NCBI GenBank assembly: GCA_964445115.1
Contig: CAYUJU010000002.1
Span: 56,510-120,509, forward strand
Direction of reading: 5' to 3'
Source: CAIJXJ01 sp964445115
GTDB taxonomy: Bacteria; Pseudomonadota; Gammaproteobacteria; Burkholderiales; Methylophilaceae
DNA length: 64,000 nucleotides
Notes under the pieces: model-generated
Database searches by the model: none
Seen by the model: only the letters and a program-made list of their open reading frames with translations
Told to the model about the DNA's origin: nothing
In this document: positions 1 to 8,570 of the stretch, piece by piece
Numbering within the stretch: the stretch's first letter is position 1
Layout: every line of letters starts with the position of its first letter
Made by a program: the position numbers and the translations under genes

Positions 1-1056
1 GGCATCTACGCCTCCGCCGGCCAGTTGTACGAACCGGTCGACTCCGACCAGGTGATGTTCTACAAGGAATCCAAGAGCGGACAAATTTTGGAGGAAGGCA
101 TCAACGAAGCCGGTGCGTTCTCGTCCTGGCTCGCAGCCGCGACCTCTTACAGCGTCACTGGCGTGCAGATGATCCCGTTCTACATCTACTACTCGATGTT
201 CGGTTTCCAGCGTATCGGCGACCTGGCCTGGGCCGCTGGCGACAGTCGTGCACGTGGCTTCCTTCTGGGCGCGACCGCCGGTCGCACTACGCTCAATGGT
301 GAAGGCCTGCAGCACGAAGACGGCCACAGCCACCTGATGGCGGCGATGATCCCGAACTGCGTTGCTTACGATCCGACCTTCGCCTACGAACTGGCCGTGA
401 TCATCCAGGATGGCCTGCGCCGCATGGTGCAGAATCAGGAAGACGTGTTCTACTACCTGACCCTGATGAACGAGAACTACAGCCATCCGGAAATGCCGAA
501 GGGCGCCGAGGAAGGCATTCTCAAGGGCCTGTATTCCTTCAGCAAATCCAAGAGCAAGGGCCCCAAGGTGCAGCTCATGGGTTCTGGCGTGATCCTGCGC
601 GAAGTCATCGCGGCGGCCGAACTGCTGGAAAAGGACTGGGGCGTTTCCGCCGACGTATGGAGCGCACCGAGCTTCAACGAACTGCGCCGCGAAGGCCTGG
701 ATATCCATCGCTGGAACCTGCTGCATCCGGAAGAAAAGCAGAAGGAAAGCTATGTCGAGAAGTGCCTGAAGAAGGCGGAAGGCCCGGTGATTGCCTCCAC
801 CGACTACATGAAGGAATTTGCCGACCAGATCCGCGCCTTCGTACCGCAACGTTACGTTGTGCTGGGCACCGATGGTTTCGGCCGTTCGGATTCCCGCGAG
901 GCCTTGCGCCGCCATTTCGAAGTCGATCGCCACTACATCGTGCTGGCCGCGCTGAAAGCGTTGTCTGATGAAGGCAAGCTGCCGGCCGCCAAGGCCACTG
1001 AGGCCATCAAGAAGTACGGCATCGACATCAACAAACCCAACCCCTTGCTGGCTTAA
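1..1056 (+). CDS. aceE: Pyruvate dehydrogenase E1 component, C-terminal part
   Basis: The frame is open from base 1 and ends TAA at 1056, giving the last 351 residues of a homodimeric-type E1 (family length about 880-890), so roughly 60% of the gene lies upstream of the window. E1 decarboxylates pyruvate with thiamine diphosphate and acetylates the lipoyl arm of E2. The visible part covers the end of the pyrimidine-binding region (GEGLQHEDGHSH, typical of AceE) and the C-terminal transketolase-like domain (VLGTDGFGRSDSREALRRHF). It is followed after 15 bases by aceF and then lpdA, the standard pdh operon order. The partial state is due only to the window edge. Confidence 0.97.
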   Translation, partial: GIYASAGQLYEPVDSDQVMFYKESKSGQILEEGINEAGAFSSWLAAATSYSVTGVQMIPFYIYYSMFGFQRIGDLAWAAGDSRARGFLLGATAGRTTLNGEGLQHEDGHSHLMAAMIPNCVAYDPTFAYELAVIIQDGLRRMVQNQEDVFYYLTLMNENYSHPEMPKGAEEGILKGLYSFSKSKSKGPKVQLMGSGVILREVIAAAELLEKDWGVSADVWSAPSFNELRREGLDIHRWNLLHPEEKQKESYVEKCLKKAEGPVIASTDYMKEFADQIRAFVPQRYVVLGTDGFGRSDSREALRRHFEVDRHYIVLAALKALSDEGKLPAAKATEAIKKYGIDINKPNPLLA

Positions 1057-1071
1057 GAAGGAGCACAGGAA

Positions 1072-2403
1072 ATGGCAATCAAGGAAGTGCTCGTTCCCGA
1101 CATCGGCAATTTCGATTCCGTCGATGTCATCGAAGTCCACGTCAAGGCGGGCGACACCGTCAACCAAGACGACTCGCTGATCACCCTGGAGTCCGACAAG
1201 GCCTCCATGGATATCCCGTCGCCCTTCTCCGGCACGGTCAAGGAAGTGAAGATCAAGGTCGGCGACAAAGCCGCCCAAGGCACGCTGATCGCACTGGTGG
1301 AAGCCAGCGAAGGTGCTGCAGAGCCTGCCAAGCCGGCCCCGGCGGCAGCTGCACCGGTCGTCACCTCGGTCGCCGCCGCAGAGGTTCCGGCACCATCCAA
1401 ACCGGTGCCGGAAGTCCCCAAGCCCATCCAGCCTGTGGCCACCCCGAATCCGGTGGCGGCCAGCGCTGCATTTGCGCCGGGCAAAAATCCGCACGCCAGC
1501 CCCTCTGTCAGAAAATTCGCCCGCGAACTGGGCGCCGATCTGACCCGCGTCACCGGTTCCGGCCCCAAGGGCCGCATCACCAAGGAAGACGTGCAGGCCT
1601 GGGTGAAGGGCGAACTGACCAAGCCGCGTGCCGAAGGCATGGCCACTGGCGGGGCCGGCCTGAACGTGCTGGCCATGCCCAGCATCGACTTCAGCCAGTT
1701 CGGCGCGACCGAAACCCAACCGCTGTCCCGCATCAAGAAGCTCTCCGGCGCCAACCTGCACCGCAACTGGGTCACTGCACCGCACGTCACGCAGTTCGAC
1801 AATGCGGACATCACCGACCTGGAAGACTTCCGCAAGTCCATGCAGGACGAAGCAGCCAAGCGCGGCGTCAAGCTGACCATGCTGGCATTCCTGATGAAGG
1901 CCGTGGTCAACGCCCTGCGTGCCTACCCCAACTTCAACGCCTCGCTGTCACCGGCGGGCGATGAGCTGATCCTCAAGCAGTACTACCACGTCGGCTTCGC
2001 CTGCGACACGCCGGATGGCCTGGTCGTGCCGGTCATCCGCGACGTCAACCAGAAGGACGTATTGGACATCGCCCGCGAACTGGGCGAACTGTCTGCCAAG
2101 GCGCGCGAACGCAAGCTGAAAGTGGAAGAAATGCAGGGCGGCTGCTTCACTATTTCCAGCCTGGGTGGCATCGGCGGCACAGCCTTCACCCCCATCATCA
2201 ACTGCCCGGAAGTCGCCATCCTCGGCGTATCCCGCTCCAGCATCGAGCCAGTGTGGGACGCCAAGAGCAAGACTTTCGAACCGCGCCTGATGCTGCCGCT
2301 GTCACTGTCCTACGACCACCGCGTGATCGACGGTGCAGACGGTGCCCGCTTCACCAGCCACCTGCGCATGATGTTGTCCGACGTCCGTCGCCTGCTGCTG
2401 TAA
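1072..2403 (+). CDS. aceF: Dihydrolipoamide acetyltransferase (E2 of pyruvate dehydrogenase)
   Basis: This 443-residue E2 forms the core of the pyruvate dehydrogenase complex and transfers acetyl from lipoyl-lysine to CoA. Domain order: one lipoyl domain (residues 1-75, lipoyl-Lys43 in ESDKASMD), an Ala/Pro linker (about 80-140), a peripheral-subunit-binding domain (about 140-180, SVRKFARELGADLTRV) and the catalytic CAT-like domain (about 215-443) with the active-site DHRVIDGADGA motif (His416, Asp420). There is a strong ribosome site (AAGGAG) before the ATG. It has a single lipoyl domain, whereas E. coli AceF has three. The next gene carries a nearly identical lipoyl domain on LpdA. Confidence 0.97.
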   Translation: MAIKEVLVPDIGNFDSVDVIEVHVKAGDTVNQDDSLITLESDKASMDIPSPFSGTVKEVKIKVGDKAAQGTLIALVEASEGAAEPAKPAPAAAAPVVTSVAAAEVPAPSKPVPEVPKPIQPVATPNPVAASAAFAPGKNPHASPSVRKFARELGADLTRVTGSGPKGRITKEDVQAWVKGELTKPRAEGMATGGAGLNVLAMPSIDFSQFGATETQPLSRIKKLSGANLHRNWVTAPHVTQFDNADITDLEDFRKSMQDEAAKRGVKLTMLAFLMKAVVNALRAYPNFNASLSPAGDELILKQYYHVGFACDTPDGLVVPVIRDVNQKDVLDIARELGELSAKARERKLKVEEMQGGCFTISSLGGIGGTAFTPIINCPEVAILGVSRSSIEPVWDAKSKTFEPRLMLPLSLSYDHRVIDGADGARFTSHLRMMLSDVRRLLL

Positions 2404-2415
2404 CTGGAAATCGCC

Positions 2416-4206
2416 ATGAGCCAAACCATTGAAATCGTAGTGCCGGACATCGGCAATTTCGACAGCGTCGACGTCATCGAAGTCCACGTGAAGCCCGGCG
2501 ACAGCATCAACGTCGACGATTCGCTGATCACGCTGGAATCCGACAAGGCATCGATGGATATTCCGTCGACCCACGCCGGCGTCGTCAAGGCCGTCGCCAT
2601 CAAGGTCGGCGACAAGGTCGCCAAGGGTTCCGCCATCCTGACGCTGGAAGCCTCCGCTGGCGAAGCCGCTCCCGTGGCCAAGGCCGAAGCACCAACAGCA
2701 GCGCCGGCACCCGTTGCTGCTGCGCCTGTTGCCGCACCGACACCGGCCCCGGCCGCGGCAGGTCCGTCTGATTTGCATGCCGAAGTGCTCGTGCTTGGTG
2801 CCGGTCCTGGTGGATATACGGCCGCATTCCGCGCCGCCGACCTGGGCAAGAAGGTCGTGCTGGTCGAGCGTTACCCCAGCCTGGGGGGCGTGTGCCTGAA
2901 CGTGGGCTGCATCCCGTCCAAAGCGCTGCTGCACGCAGCCAAAGTCATTACCGAAGCCGAGGAAATGGCCGAACACGGCGTATCGTTCAGCAAGCCGACC
3001 ATCGACATCGAGAAGCTGCGCAACTGGAAGGCAAACGACGTCGTCGGCAAACTGACCGGCGGCCTCTCCGGCCTGGCCAAGCAGCGTAATGTCACCGTGG
3101 TCAATGGCCGCGGCGAGTTCACCAATCCGAACCAGCTTGCCGTCACCGGCAGCGACGGCAAGGTGACGACGATTTCCTTCGACTACGCCATCATCGCGGC
3201 CGGCTCCCAAGCCACCAAGATGCCGGGGCTGGCGCCGGAACACCAGAACGACAGCCGCATCATGGACTCCACCGGCGCCCTGGCGCTGGAAGACATCCCG
3301 AAGCGCATGCTGGTCGTCGGCGGCGGCATCATCGGTCTGGAAATGGGCACGGTGTATGACGCGTTCGGCAGCAAGGTCTCCGTGGTGGAACTGGCCGACG
3401 GTCTGATCCCCGGCTGCGACCGCGACCTGGTCAAGCCGCTGCACAAGCGCATGGAAAAACGCTTCGAGAAGATCATGCTGAAGACCAAGGTCGCCAAGCT
3501 GGAACCCAAGAAAGATGGCATCCATGTCACCTTCGACGGCGAACAGGCCCCAGAAGCAGGATCAGCCCCGCAAGTGTATGACCGCGTGCTGGTCGCCATT
3601 GGCCGCCGTCCCAACGGCAAGAACATCGGTGCCGACAAGGCCGGCGTGTTCGTCAACGACTACGGTTTCATCCCGGTCGACAAGCAGCAGCGCACCAACG
3701 TACCGCACATTTTTGCGATTGGCGACATCGTCGGCCAGCCCATGCTCGCCCACAAGGCCGTGCATGAAGGCAAGGTCGCCGCAGAAGTCATTGACGGCCA
3801 CAAGGTCGAATTCCAGGCACTGGCGATCCCGTCCGTCGCTTATACCGACCCCGAAGTGGCTTGGGCCGGCATCAGCGAGACCGATGCCAAGGCCAAGGGC
3901 ATCGAGATCGAGAAAGCCTCCTTCCCGTGGGTGGCCAGCGGTCGCGCGCTGTCGATTGGAAGAACCGAAGGCAGCACCAAGCTGATCATGGAAAAGGGCA
4001 CGCGTCGCATCATCGGCGCCGGCATCGTCGGCCCCAACGCAGGTGAACTGCTGGCCGAAGCCGTGCTGGCGATCGAGATGGGCGCGGACGCCGAGGATAT
4101 CGGCCTCACCATCCACGCGCATCCGACGCTGTCGGAAACCGTGTGCTTCGCAGCGGAGATGGCGGAAGGCACGATTACCGACCTGATGCCGCCGAAGAAA
4201 CGGTGA
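2416..4206 (+). CDS. lpdA: Dihydrolipoyl dehydrogenase with N-terminal lipoyl domain (E3)
   Basis: This 596-residue E3 reoxidises dihydrolipoyl groups with NAD+. Residues 1-78 are a lipoyl domain (Lys44) that repeats most of the AceF lipoyl sequence. An Ala/Pro linker follows, then the FAD/NAD disulfide oxidoreductase from about residue 118: FAD-binding GAGPGGYTAA, redox pair Cys160/Cys165 in CLNVGC, NAD-binding GGGIIGLEMG, and the C-terminal His569-Glu574 catalytic pair in HPTLSE. Plain E3 enzymes are about 475 residues; the extra length is the lipoyl domain, an architecture known from Neisseria and other betaproteobacteria. It starts 12 bases after aceF and closes the pdh operon. Confidence 0.97.
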   Translation: MSQTIEIVVPDIGNFDSVDVIEVHVKPGDSINVDDSLITLESDKASMDIPSTHAGVVKAVAIKVGDKVAKGSAILTLEASAGEAAPVAKAEAPTAAPAPVAAAPVAAPTPAPAAAGPSDLHAEVLVLGAGPGGYTAAFRAADLGKKVVLVERYPSLGGVCLNVGCIPSKALLHAAKVITEAEEMAEHGVSFSKPTIDIEKLRNWKANDVVGKLTGGLSGLAKQRNVTVVNGRGEFTNPNQLAVTGSDGKVTTISFDYAIIAAGSQATKMPGLAPEHQNDSRIMDSTGALALEDIPKRMLVVGGGIIGLEMGTVYDAFGSKVSVVELADGLIPGCDRDLVKPLHKRMEKRFEKIMLKTKVAKLEPKKDGIHVTFDGEQAPEAGSAPQVYDRVLVAIGRRPNGKNIGADKAGVFVNDYGFIPVDKQQRTNVPHIFAIGDIVGQPMLAHKAVHEGKVAAEVIDGHKVEFQALAIPSVAYTDPEVAWAGISETDAKAKGIEIEKASFPWVASGRALSIGRTEGSTKLIMEKGTRRIIGAGIVGPNAGELLAEAVLAIEMGADAEDIGLTIHAHPTLSETVCFAAEMAEGTITDLMPPKKR

Positions 4207-4222
4207 GTTTCCGGTAATCTAA

Positions 4223-5122
4223 ATGCCCATCTTCAAGCTACAAACTGGCAAGCTCAAAAAGCTCAACATTCTGGCGCTTGATAAGGAAAAGAACCTCCAG
4301 CAGCTTCTTGAGAGCAATCTCATGGAAGCGCTGGAGTTGCGCTTTCTGGCCTCCGAATACGTCACCACCGCCGGCGGGCGTATCGACTCAATCGCTGTCG
4401 ATGCAAATGGCGCACCTGTCATCATCGAATATAAGCGCAACAAAAACGACAACGTCATCAACCAAGCCCTTTCTTACCTGAAATGGCTCAGAACCCAGAA
4501 ACCAGCATTCTTTGAAAAGCTGATGCAGGATAAATTGGGTAAAGATATCGCCGACAAAATCAGGTTGGATTGGAACAACCCACGCGTCATTTGTATTGCC
4601 GAGAGTTACAGCAAATTCGATATTGATACTGTCGAGGTTGTACCCTTGCGAATCGAACTGTTTAAGTATCGATATTACGAAGGCGATATCTTCGGCCTCG
4701 AACCGGTAAATGTCACAGAGCCATACGACAAACCTCAACAAACCAAAGTTGCCAACGAATACGAAGCGGACACACCTAAAGCAACTGTAGACGTGCTCCG
4801 CAACAAAGGCTCAGAATCCATGCGCCAATTGTTCGACGCATTGCGGGAGCGTATCCTGGCAATTGATGAAGTCATTGAAGAAAAGCCGACACAGCTCTAT
4901 GTAGCCTACCGAGTGGCTGCCAATTTCGCCGAAATTTACATTCTTAAAAATCAGATCAAAATCCATCTTCGTCCAATCAATTACGATGATTCACGCGGGC
5001 TCGTTGAAAAAATACCCGAAGGTTACAACTGGACTATGGATAGGCGTGTTTACATGAACTCTGCGGACGATATGGACTATATAGTGGGATTGGTGGAACA
5101 ATCTTACAAAAATGTTTTGTAG
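4223..5122 (+). CDS. NucS-like nuclease-fold / DUF5655 protein
   Basis: This 299-residue protein has an N-terminal half resembling the PD-(D/E)xK domain of NucS-type endonucleases: Asp55 in GGRIDSIAVD, then Glu69-x-Lys71 in VIIEYKR, followed by an alpha-helical stretch. The C-terminal third looks like DUF5655 (predicted transporter/nuclease-associated domain). Function is unknown; such proteins are usually annotated as nuclease-like and are patchily distributed. The gene is visibly A/T-richer than lpdA upstream and the FAD oxidase downstream, and it precedes a toxin-antitoxin pair, which suggests horizontal acquisition. The ribosome site is weak. Family assignment is from pattern memory and not from a search. 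Confidence 0.75.
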   Translation: MPIFKLQTGKLKKLNILALDKEKNLQQLLESNLMEALELRFLASEYVTTAGGRIDSIAVDANGAPVIIEYKRNKNDNVINQALSYLKWLRTQKPAFFEKLMQDKLGKDIADKIRLDWNNPRVICIAESYSKFDIDTVEVVPLRIELFKYRYYEGDIFGLEPVNVTEPYDKPQQTKVANEYEADTPKATVDVLRNKGSESMRQLFDALRERILAIDEVIEEKPTQLYVAYRVAANFAEIYILKNQIKIHLRPINYDDSRGLVEKIPEGYNWTMDRRVYMNSADDMDYIVGLVEQSYKNVL

Positions 5123-5151
5123 TGCCACCGACAGGCTTTCAGGAGACCGAT

Positions 5152-5361
5152 ATGCCAGCCATTGAAACCCTCACCCGTGCGGAAAAGCTGCGCATGCTGG
5201 AAACTTTGTGGGATGACCTCACCCACGATTCCGCCACGATGCCCTCACCGGCATGGCATGGCGATGCGCTCAAGTCAGCAGAGCGCGCCCATGCTTCCGT
5301 ACAGGCTGATTTTATCGACTGGGAAATAGCCAAACAGCGCCTGCGTGACGGCAAGGCATGA
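5152..5361 (+). CDS. Addiction-module antitoxin (Unstab_antitox / TIGR02574-like)
   Basis: The 69-residue acidic protein begins MPAIETLTRAEKLRMLETLW and resembles the short RelB-like addiction-module component that pairs with RelE/ParE toxins. An in-frame GTG exists at 5122, overlapping the previous stop, but the ATG at 5152 has a good AGGAG ribosome site and matches the usual family start. The stop overlaps the start of the toxin gene (ATGA), the typical translationally coupled order of antitoxin then toxin. Such antitoxins bind and neutralise the toxin and usually repress their own promoter; no operator was recognised. Confidence 0.85.
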   Translation: MPAIETLTRAEKLRMLETLWDDLTHDSATMPSPAWHGDALKSAERAHASVQADFIDWEIAKQRLRDGKA

Positions 5362-5654
5362 AAATCAGGGTTCTGAGTCTCGCGATTCAGGATATTGAAT
5401 CGGGACAACGATTCTATGAGCAGCAACAAGATGGACTGGGCATTTATTTTCTAGATGCCCTGTTTTCCGATATCGACTCGCTTTTGCTGTATGGCGGCGT
5501 TCATCAGCAATTTTTCGGCTATTACCGGACGCTATCCAAACGCCTCCCTTACGCCATTTATTACAAGTTAAATGATGGGTTCATCGATGTCTGGCGCGTA
5601 CTGGATTGTCGGCATAAACCCTCCCGAATTGCTCAAGCGTTAAAACAGACCTAA
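5358..5654 (+). CDS. RelE/ParE family toxin
   Basis: This 98-residue protein has the compact RelE/ParE outline: an N-terminal strand (MKIRVLSLAIQDIESGQRFY), two helices, and a C-terminal beta sheet with YAIYYKLNDGFIDVWRVLDCRHKP, as in plasmid-stabilisation toxins. It overlaps the antitoxin by four bases (ATGA), and its stop overlaps the next ATG by one base. Whether it cleaves mRNA (RelE) or targets gyrase (ParE) cannot be read from the sequence. Together with the antitoxin and the NucS-like gene it forms an A/T-richer block inserted between lpdA and the flavin oxidase. Confidence 0.87.
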   Translation: MKIRVLSLAIQDIESGQRFYEQQQDGLGIYFLDALFSDIDSLLLYGGVHQQFFGYYRTLSKRLPYAIYYKLNDGFIDVWRVLDCRHKPSRIAQALKQT

Positions 5655-7018
5655 TGTCCACTCAGATCATCACTGCCCTGCAATCACAATTCCCGCCGGA
5701 ACGGCTATTCACCGATCCGGTCGATTGCTACGCCTACGCCTACGACAACTCCCGTAACTTCCGCCCGCCGCTTGCGGTGGTGTTCCCACTGAACGCCGAG
5801 GAAGTACAGGCAGTCGTCAAACTCTGCCACGAGCACAAGGTACCGCTGGTACCGCGAGGCCGTGGCACGGGGACTGCAGGCGGCAGCGTGCCAGAGCAAG
5901 GCGGCATCGCCCTGTCGCTGGAGCGCATGAACCGGGTCATCTCGCTGGACCCGGACAACCGCATGGCGATCGTCGAGCCCGGCGTATTGAACCAGGAACT
6001 TCAGGATGCCTTGAAACCCAAAGGTTTCTTCTGGCCTCCCGACCCCTCCAGTGCGCCGTACTGCAGCATCGGCGGCAACCTCGCCACCTGTGCCGCCGGC
6101 CCACATGCCGTCAAATATGGTGTCGCACGTGACCACGTGCTGGGTCTCAAGGCCGTGACGGGCAGCGGCGAACTCATTAAAACAGGGTGCTACACCACCA
6201 AGGGCGTAGTCGGCTACGACCTGACGCGCCTCATCGTCGGCTCCGAGGGGACGCTGGCGGTGATCGTCGAGGCCACACTCAAACTCACCCCGTTGCCACG
6301 CACCACGGGCGGCATCACCGCGCAGTTCAAGGATACGGTGAGCTGTGCTCATGCCATTGCGGCCATCATGGCACAGCCGTTCATTCCCTCCGCGCTGGAA
6401 TTTCTCGACAACAACGCGCTCAACCTGATCCGCGGGCGGCATCCGGGTATGCTCCCGGAAGACATGCGCGCCTTGCTGATGATCGAGGTGGATGGTTCAC
6501 AGAGCGAGGTGACTGAAGCCACGACGGCGGTAATCAATGCCTGTCAGGTCGACGGCCTGATCGAAGCCAAGGAAGCCGGCGATACCAAGGCGCTGTGGGC
6601 TGCGCGCAAGGCGCTTTCCCCGCTGCTGCGCGACGTTGCGCCGAAGAAGATCAACGAAGACGTGGCCGTACCGGTCTCCCGTTTACCGGAACTGTTGGGC
6701 GGGATTGAAGCGTTGGCAGCGCGTTACCAGATCGCCAACGTCAATTTCGGCCACGCCGGCAATGGCAACATCCACGTCAACCTGCTGGTGAATCCGGACG
6801 ATCCGGAAGAAATGCACCGCGCCGAGGCATGCCTGGACGAAGTCTTTTCACTGGTACTCTCGCTGGACGGCACACTCTCCGGCGAGCATGGCGTGGGCAT
6901 GGCCAAGCGACCATTCGTGCCGCGCGAGATCGACACCACGACCATCGGCGTCATGAAGGCGATCAAGCACACGCTCGACCCCCACAACATCCTCAATCCG
7001 GGGAAGCTATTCCCCTGA
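5654..7018 (+). CDS. FAD-linked oxidase, GlcD / D-lactate dehydrogenase family
   Basis: This 454-residue VAO/PCMH-type flavoprotein has an N-terminal FAD_binding_4 domain (VPLVPRGRGTGTAGGSVP at about 59-76; IVGSEGTLAVI near 200) and a C-terminal FAD-oxidase domain with NFGHAGNGNIHVNLL and the ending GEHGVGMAKRPF...HNILNPGKLFP. The family oxidises D-2-hydroxy acids such as glycolate or D-lactate and passes electrons to a carrier or the quinone pool. No GlcE or GlcF partner lies nearby, so it may act alone as a D-lactate or 2-hydroxyglutarate dehydrogenase; the substrate cannot be told. Its ATG overlaps the toxin stop, but the base composition returns to the genome norm. Confidence 0.9.
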   Translation: MSTQIITALQSQFPPERLFTDPVDCYAYAYDNSRNFRPPLAVVFPLNAEEVQAVVKLCHEHKVPLVPRGRGTGTAGGSVPEQGGIALSLERMNRVISLDPDNRMAIVEPGVLNQELQDALKPKGFFWPPDPSSAPYCSIGGNLATCAAGPHAVKYGVARDHVLGLKAVTGSGELIKTGCYTTKGVVGYDLTRLIVGSEGTLAVIVEATLKLTPLPRTTGGITAQFKDTVSCAHAIAAIMAQPFIPSALEFLDNNALNLIRGRHPGMLPEDMRALLMIEVDGSQSEVTEATTAVINACQVDGLIEAKEAGDTKALWAARKALSPLLRDVAPKKINEDVAVPVSRLPELLGGIEALAARYQIANVNFGHAGNGNIHVNLLVNPDDPEEMHRAEACLDEVFSLVLSLDGTLSGEHGVGMAKRPFVPREIDTTTIGVMKAIKHTLDPHNILNPGKLFP

Positions 7019-7030
7019 GGGTGGCACTCT

Positions 7031-7165
7031 TCAAGCTGCGGGCGGCACGCGCGGCTTGGTCACTTTCTGCACGACCTTGCTGACAGCCTTCACGGCCACA
7101 CGCTTTACCACCACCACGGCCGCCGCCACGACAACCTTCTTTACCGCAGATCTTAGCAGTCCCAT
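7031..7165 (-). CDS. Small basic Val/Ala/Lys-rich peptide (44 aa)
   Basis: A frame on the minus strand from ATG 7165 to TGA 7031 encodes 44 residues, beginning MGLLRSAVKKVVVAAA and ending KPRVPPAA. It has Lys/Arg spaced through a Val/Ala-rich helix-like stretch. A ribosome site (AAGGGG) sits seven bases before the ATG, and an alternative in-frame ATG lies two codons upstream. The peptide fills the gap between the convergent flavin oxidase and SPOR genes. The sequence could suit an amphipathic or nucleic-acid-associated peptide, but no family is recognised. It could be a chance frame; the clean ribosome site and the biased composition are the arguments for a gene. Confidence 0.4.
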   Translation of the reverse strand: MGLLRSAVKKVVVAAAVVVVKRVAVKAVSKVVQKVTKPRVPPAA

Positions 7166-7176
7166 ATTCATTCCCC

Positions 7177-7845
7177 TTACGATGGACAGGCCACTTTCCG
7201 GATCTCGCTTCCCGGGAAATCCGGACGCAATTTGCCGAGTTCATCGGCTGTGCGCTCGTTCACGTGCTTGAGCAGAAAATGGGACTGGCCGCTCTCGTGA
7301 TTGCGTAGCCCCTTGATGGCAGACCTGATGCCTTTGAGCTTCAGGTCTTCCAGCAGTTTGTTGGCCAGTGCCTCGTCTTTGAACACCCCCAGGGAAAGCG
7401 CATTTTTCCATTTGGGTTCCTGCACCACGAAAATCTCTTCCACACCAAGGGCTTTCAACTCATCCACCTTGGCTTGTGCCTCTTCCGCCGTTTTGCGGGG
7501 CGGGATATACACCCAGTAGCGCTTTGCTTCCTGCGAGGCGGTCTGTTGCAACACGGAGTCCACAGCCAGCCGCTCAATCGCTGACCGTGCGGTCTGAAGA
7601 CTGTCGTTAGAGAAACTGCCCCACTCGTAGCATGCGACGGGCTCGGGGATTGGCGTGGGAGCGGGCGTAGCCGCTTGCGCCTTGGCTGGCATGGTCTCTA
7701 CCTCCTCGGGGGTGAGGATGCGTATCTTTTCCGGCTGGATGGCTTCATGGCCGGGTGTCACGGCAGCGGGTTGCGCAGGCTGCAACCTGAAATATCCGAA
7801 TACTGCTGCATTCAGCAGCAGGAGCAGCAGGACGATCCACCTCAT
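7177..7845 (-). CDS. SPOR-domain inner-membrane protein
   Basis: The 222-residue protein starts at ATG 7845, overlapping the coaX stop (ATGA). It has a single N-terminal membrane helix (MRWIVLLLLLLNAAVFGYF), a Pro/Ala-rich linker (about 30-70), and a C-terminal region with SPOR-like features (YWVYIPPRKTAEEAQAKVDELKALG, LGVFKDEALANKLLEDLKLKG). SPOR domains bind septal peptidoglycan lacking stem peptides. The protein probably sits in the inner membrane with the domain in the periplasm. A longer frame from 7866 exists but would extend seven residues into coaX without a better ribosome site. Confidence 0.8.
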   Translation of the reverse strand: MRWIVLLLLLLNAAVFGYFRLQPAQPAAVTPGHEAIQPEKIRILTPEEVETMPAKAQAATPAPTPIPEPVACYEWGSFSNDSLQTARSAIERLAVDSVLQQTASQEAKRYWVYIPPRKTAEEAQAKVDELKALGVEEIFVVQEPKWKNALSLGVFKDEALANKLLEDLKLKGIRSAIKGLRNHESGQSHFLLKHVNERTADELGKLRPDFPGSEIRKVACPS

Positions 7846-8570
7846 GATTCTCTTTCGATGAGCCAAAGACCTTGAAGCACCAGATTATCCGCGATCTCCA
7901 GCGGCATGGATAGCAGCGGCCGCAGCAGGGCCGCATCCCCGCCGGCCAGCAGGCAGCGGGGCGATGCACCCTCCCGTTCCTGTAGGGTGCTATATACCCT
8001 GTCCACCGCGCCGGCCATGGCGGACAGGCAACCGGTGTACATAGCATCCGCGGTGTTCTGCGGGAATGCTGCCCAGTCGCCCGCCTGCGAAGACAACCCG
8101 GCGGTCCCGGCCACCAGGGCAGCCCGCATAATCTGCCACCCCGGCACGATGACGCCACCGAGGAACTCGCCCTGCGAAGACAAGGCGTCGACGGTGAGCG
8201 CCGTGCCTGCCGTGACGACGACGCAGGCGGATGGTGCGCGATGCCAGGCCGCGACCAGCGCAGCCCAGCGATCCGACCCCAGCCGCGCTGGGACCTCGTA
8301 ACGATTCTGCACGCCGCAAGCCGATGCAGCGGCTTCAATCACAGAGACGGAAAGACCGACGGCTTGCGCCATGGCAATCAGTTGTGTCGACACGGCGTTG
8401 CCGGCGACATTGCTCACCACCACGCGGCGGCAGTCAGGCCATGCGTTTATCACGGCGTCCAACTGTCCCAGCAACGCGTGTTCGACGCTGCCGTGGGCGA
8501 GCAACATGCCGTTGGTGTCGAACACGCCCCACTTGATTCGCGTATTGCCGGCATCGAGTGCGAGGATCAT
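7842..8570 (-). CDS. coaX: Type III pantothenate kinase
   Basis: The 242-residue enzyme phosphorylates pantothenate in the first step of CoA synthesis. It shows the ASKHA-fold phosphate motif LALDAGNTRIKWG at residues 3-15, the mid-protein ARLGSDRWAALVAAW, and the TAGTALTVDAL motif. Length matches the family (240-260). The start at 8570 overlaps the birA stop (ATGA), giving a birA-coaX-SPOR operon, a common betaproteobacterial arrangement. The longer open frame reaching 9128 is just read-through across birA in another frame. Confidence 0.95.
   Translation of the reverse strand: MILALDAGNTRIKWGVFDTNGMLLAHGSVEHALLGQLDAVINAWPDCRRVVVSNVAGNAVSTQLIAMAQAVGLSVSVIEAAASACGVQNRYEVPARLGSDRWAALVAAWHRAPSACVVVTAGTALTVDALSSQGEFLGGVIVPGWQIMRAALVAGTAGLSSQAGDWAAFPQNTADAMYTGCLSAMAGAVDRVYSTLQEREGASPRCLLAGGDAALLRPLLSMPLEIADNLVLQGLWLIERES

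Noticed and set aside
1053..1910. Long minus-strand open frame opposite aceF (285 residues)
   Set aside because: It is a mirror of the Ala/Pro/Ser-rich linker codons of aceF, has no ribosome site and no family resemblance.
2302..3525. 407-residue minus-strand frame opposite lpdA
   Set aside because: Composition (His/Asp/Gly/Val rich) is that of a reverse-strand shadow of a GC-rich gene.
6993..7244. 83-residue Gly/Lys/Arg-rich minus-strand frame overlapping the 44-residue peptide
   Set aside because: It overlaps the SPOR gene end and the flavin oxidase end and has no ribosome site; the alternative 44-residue frame is better supported.
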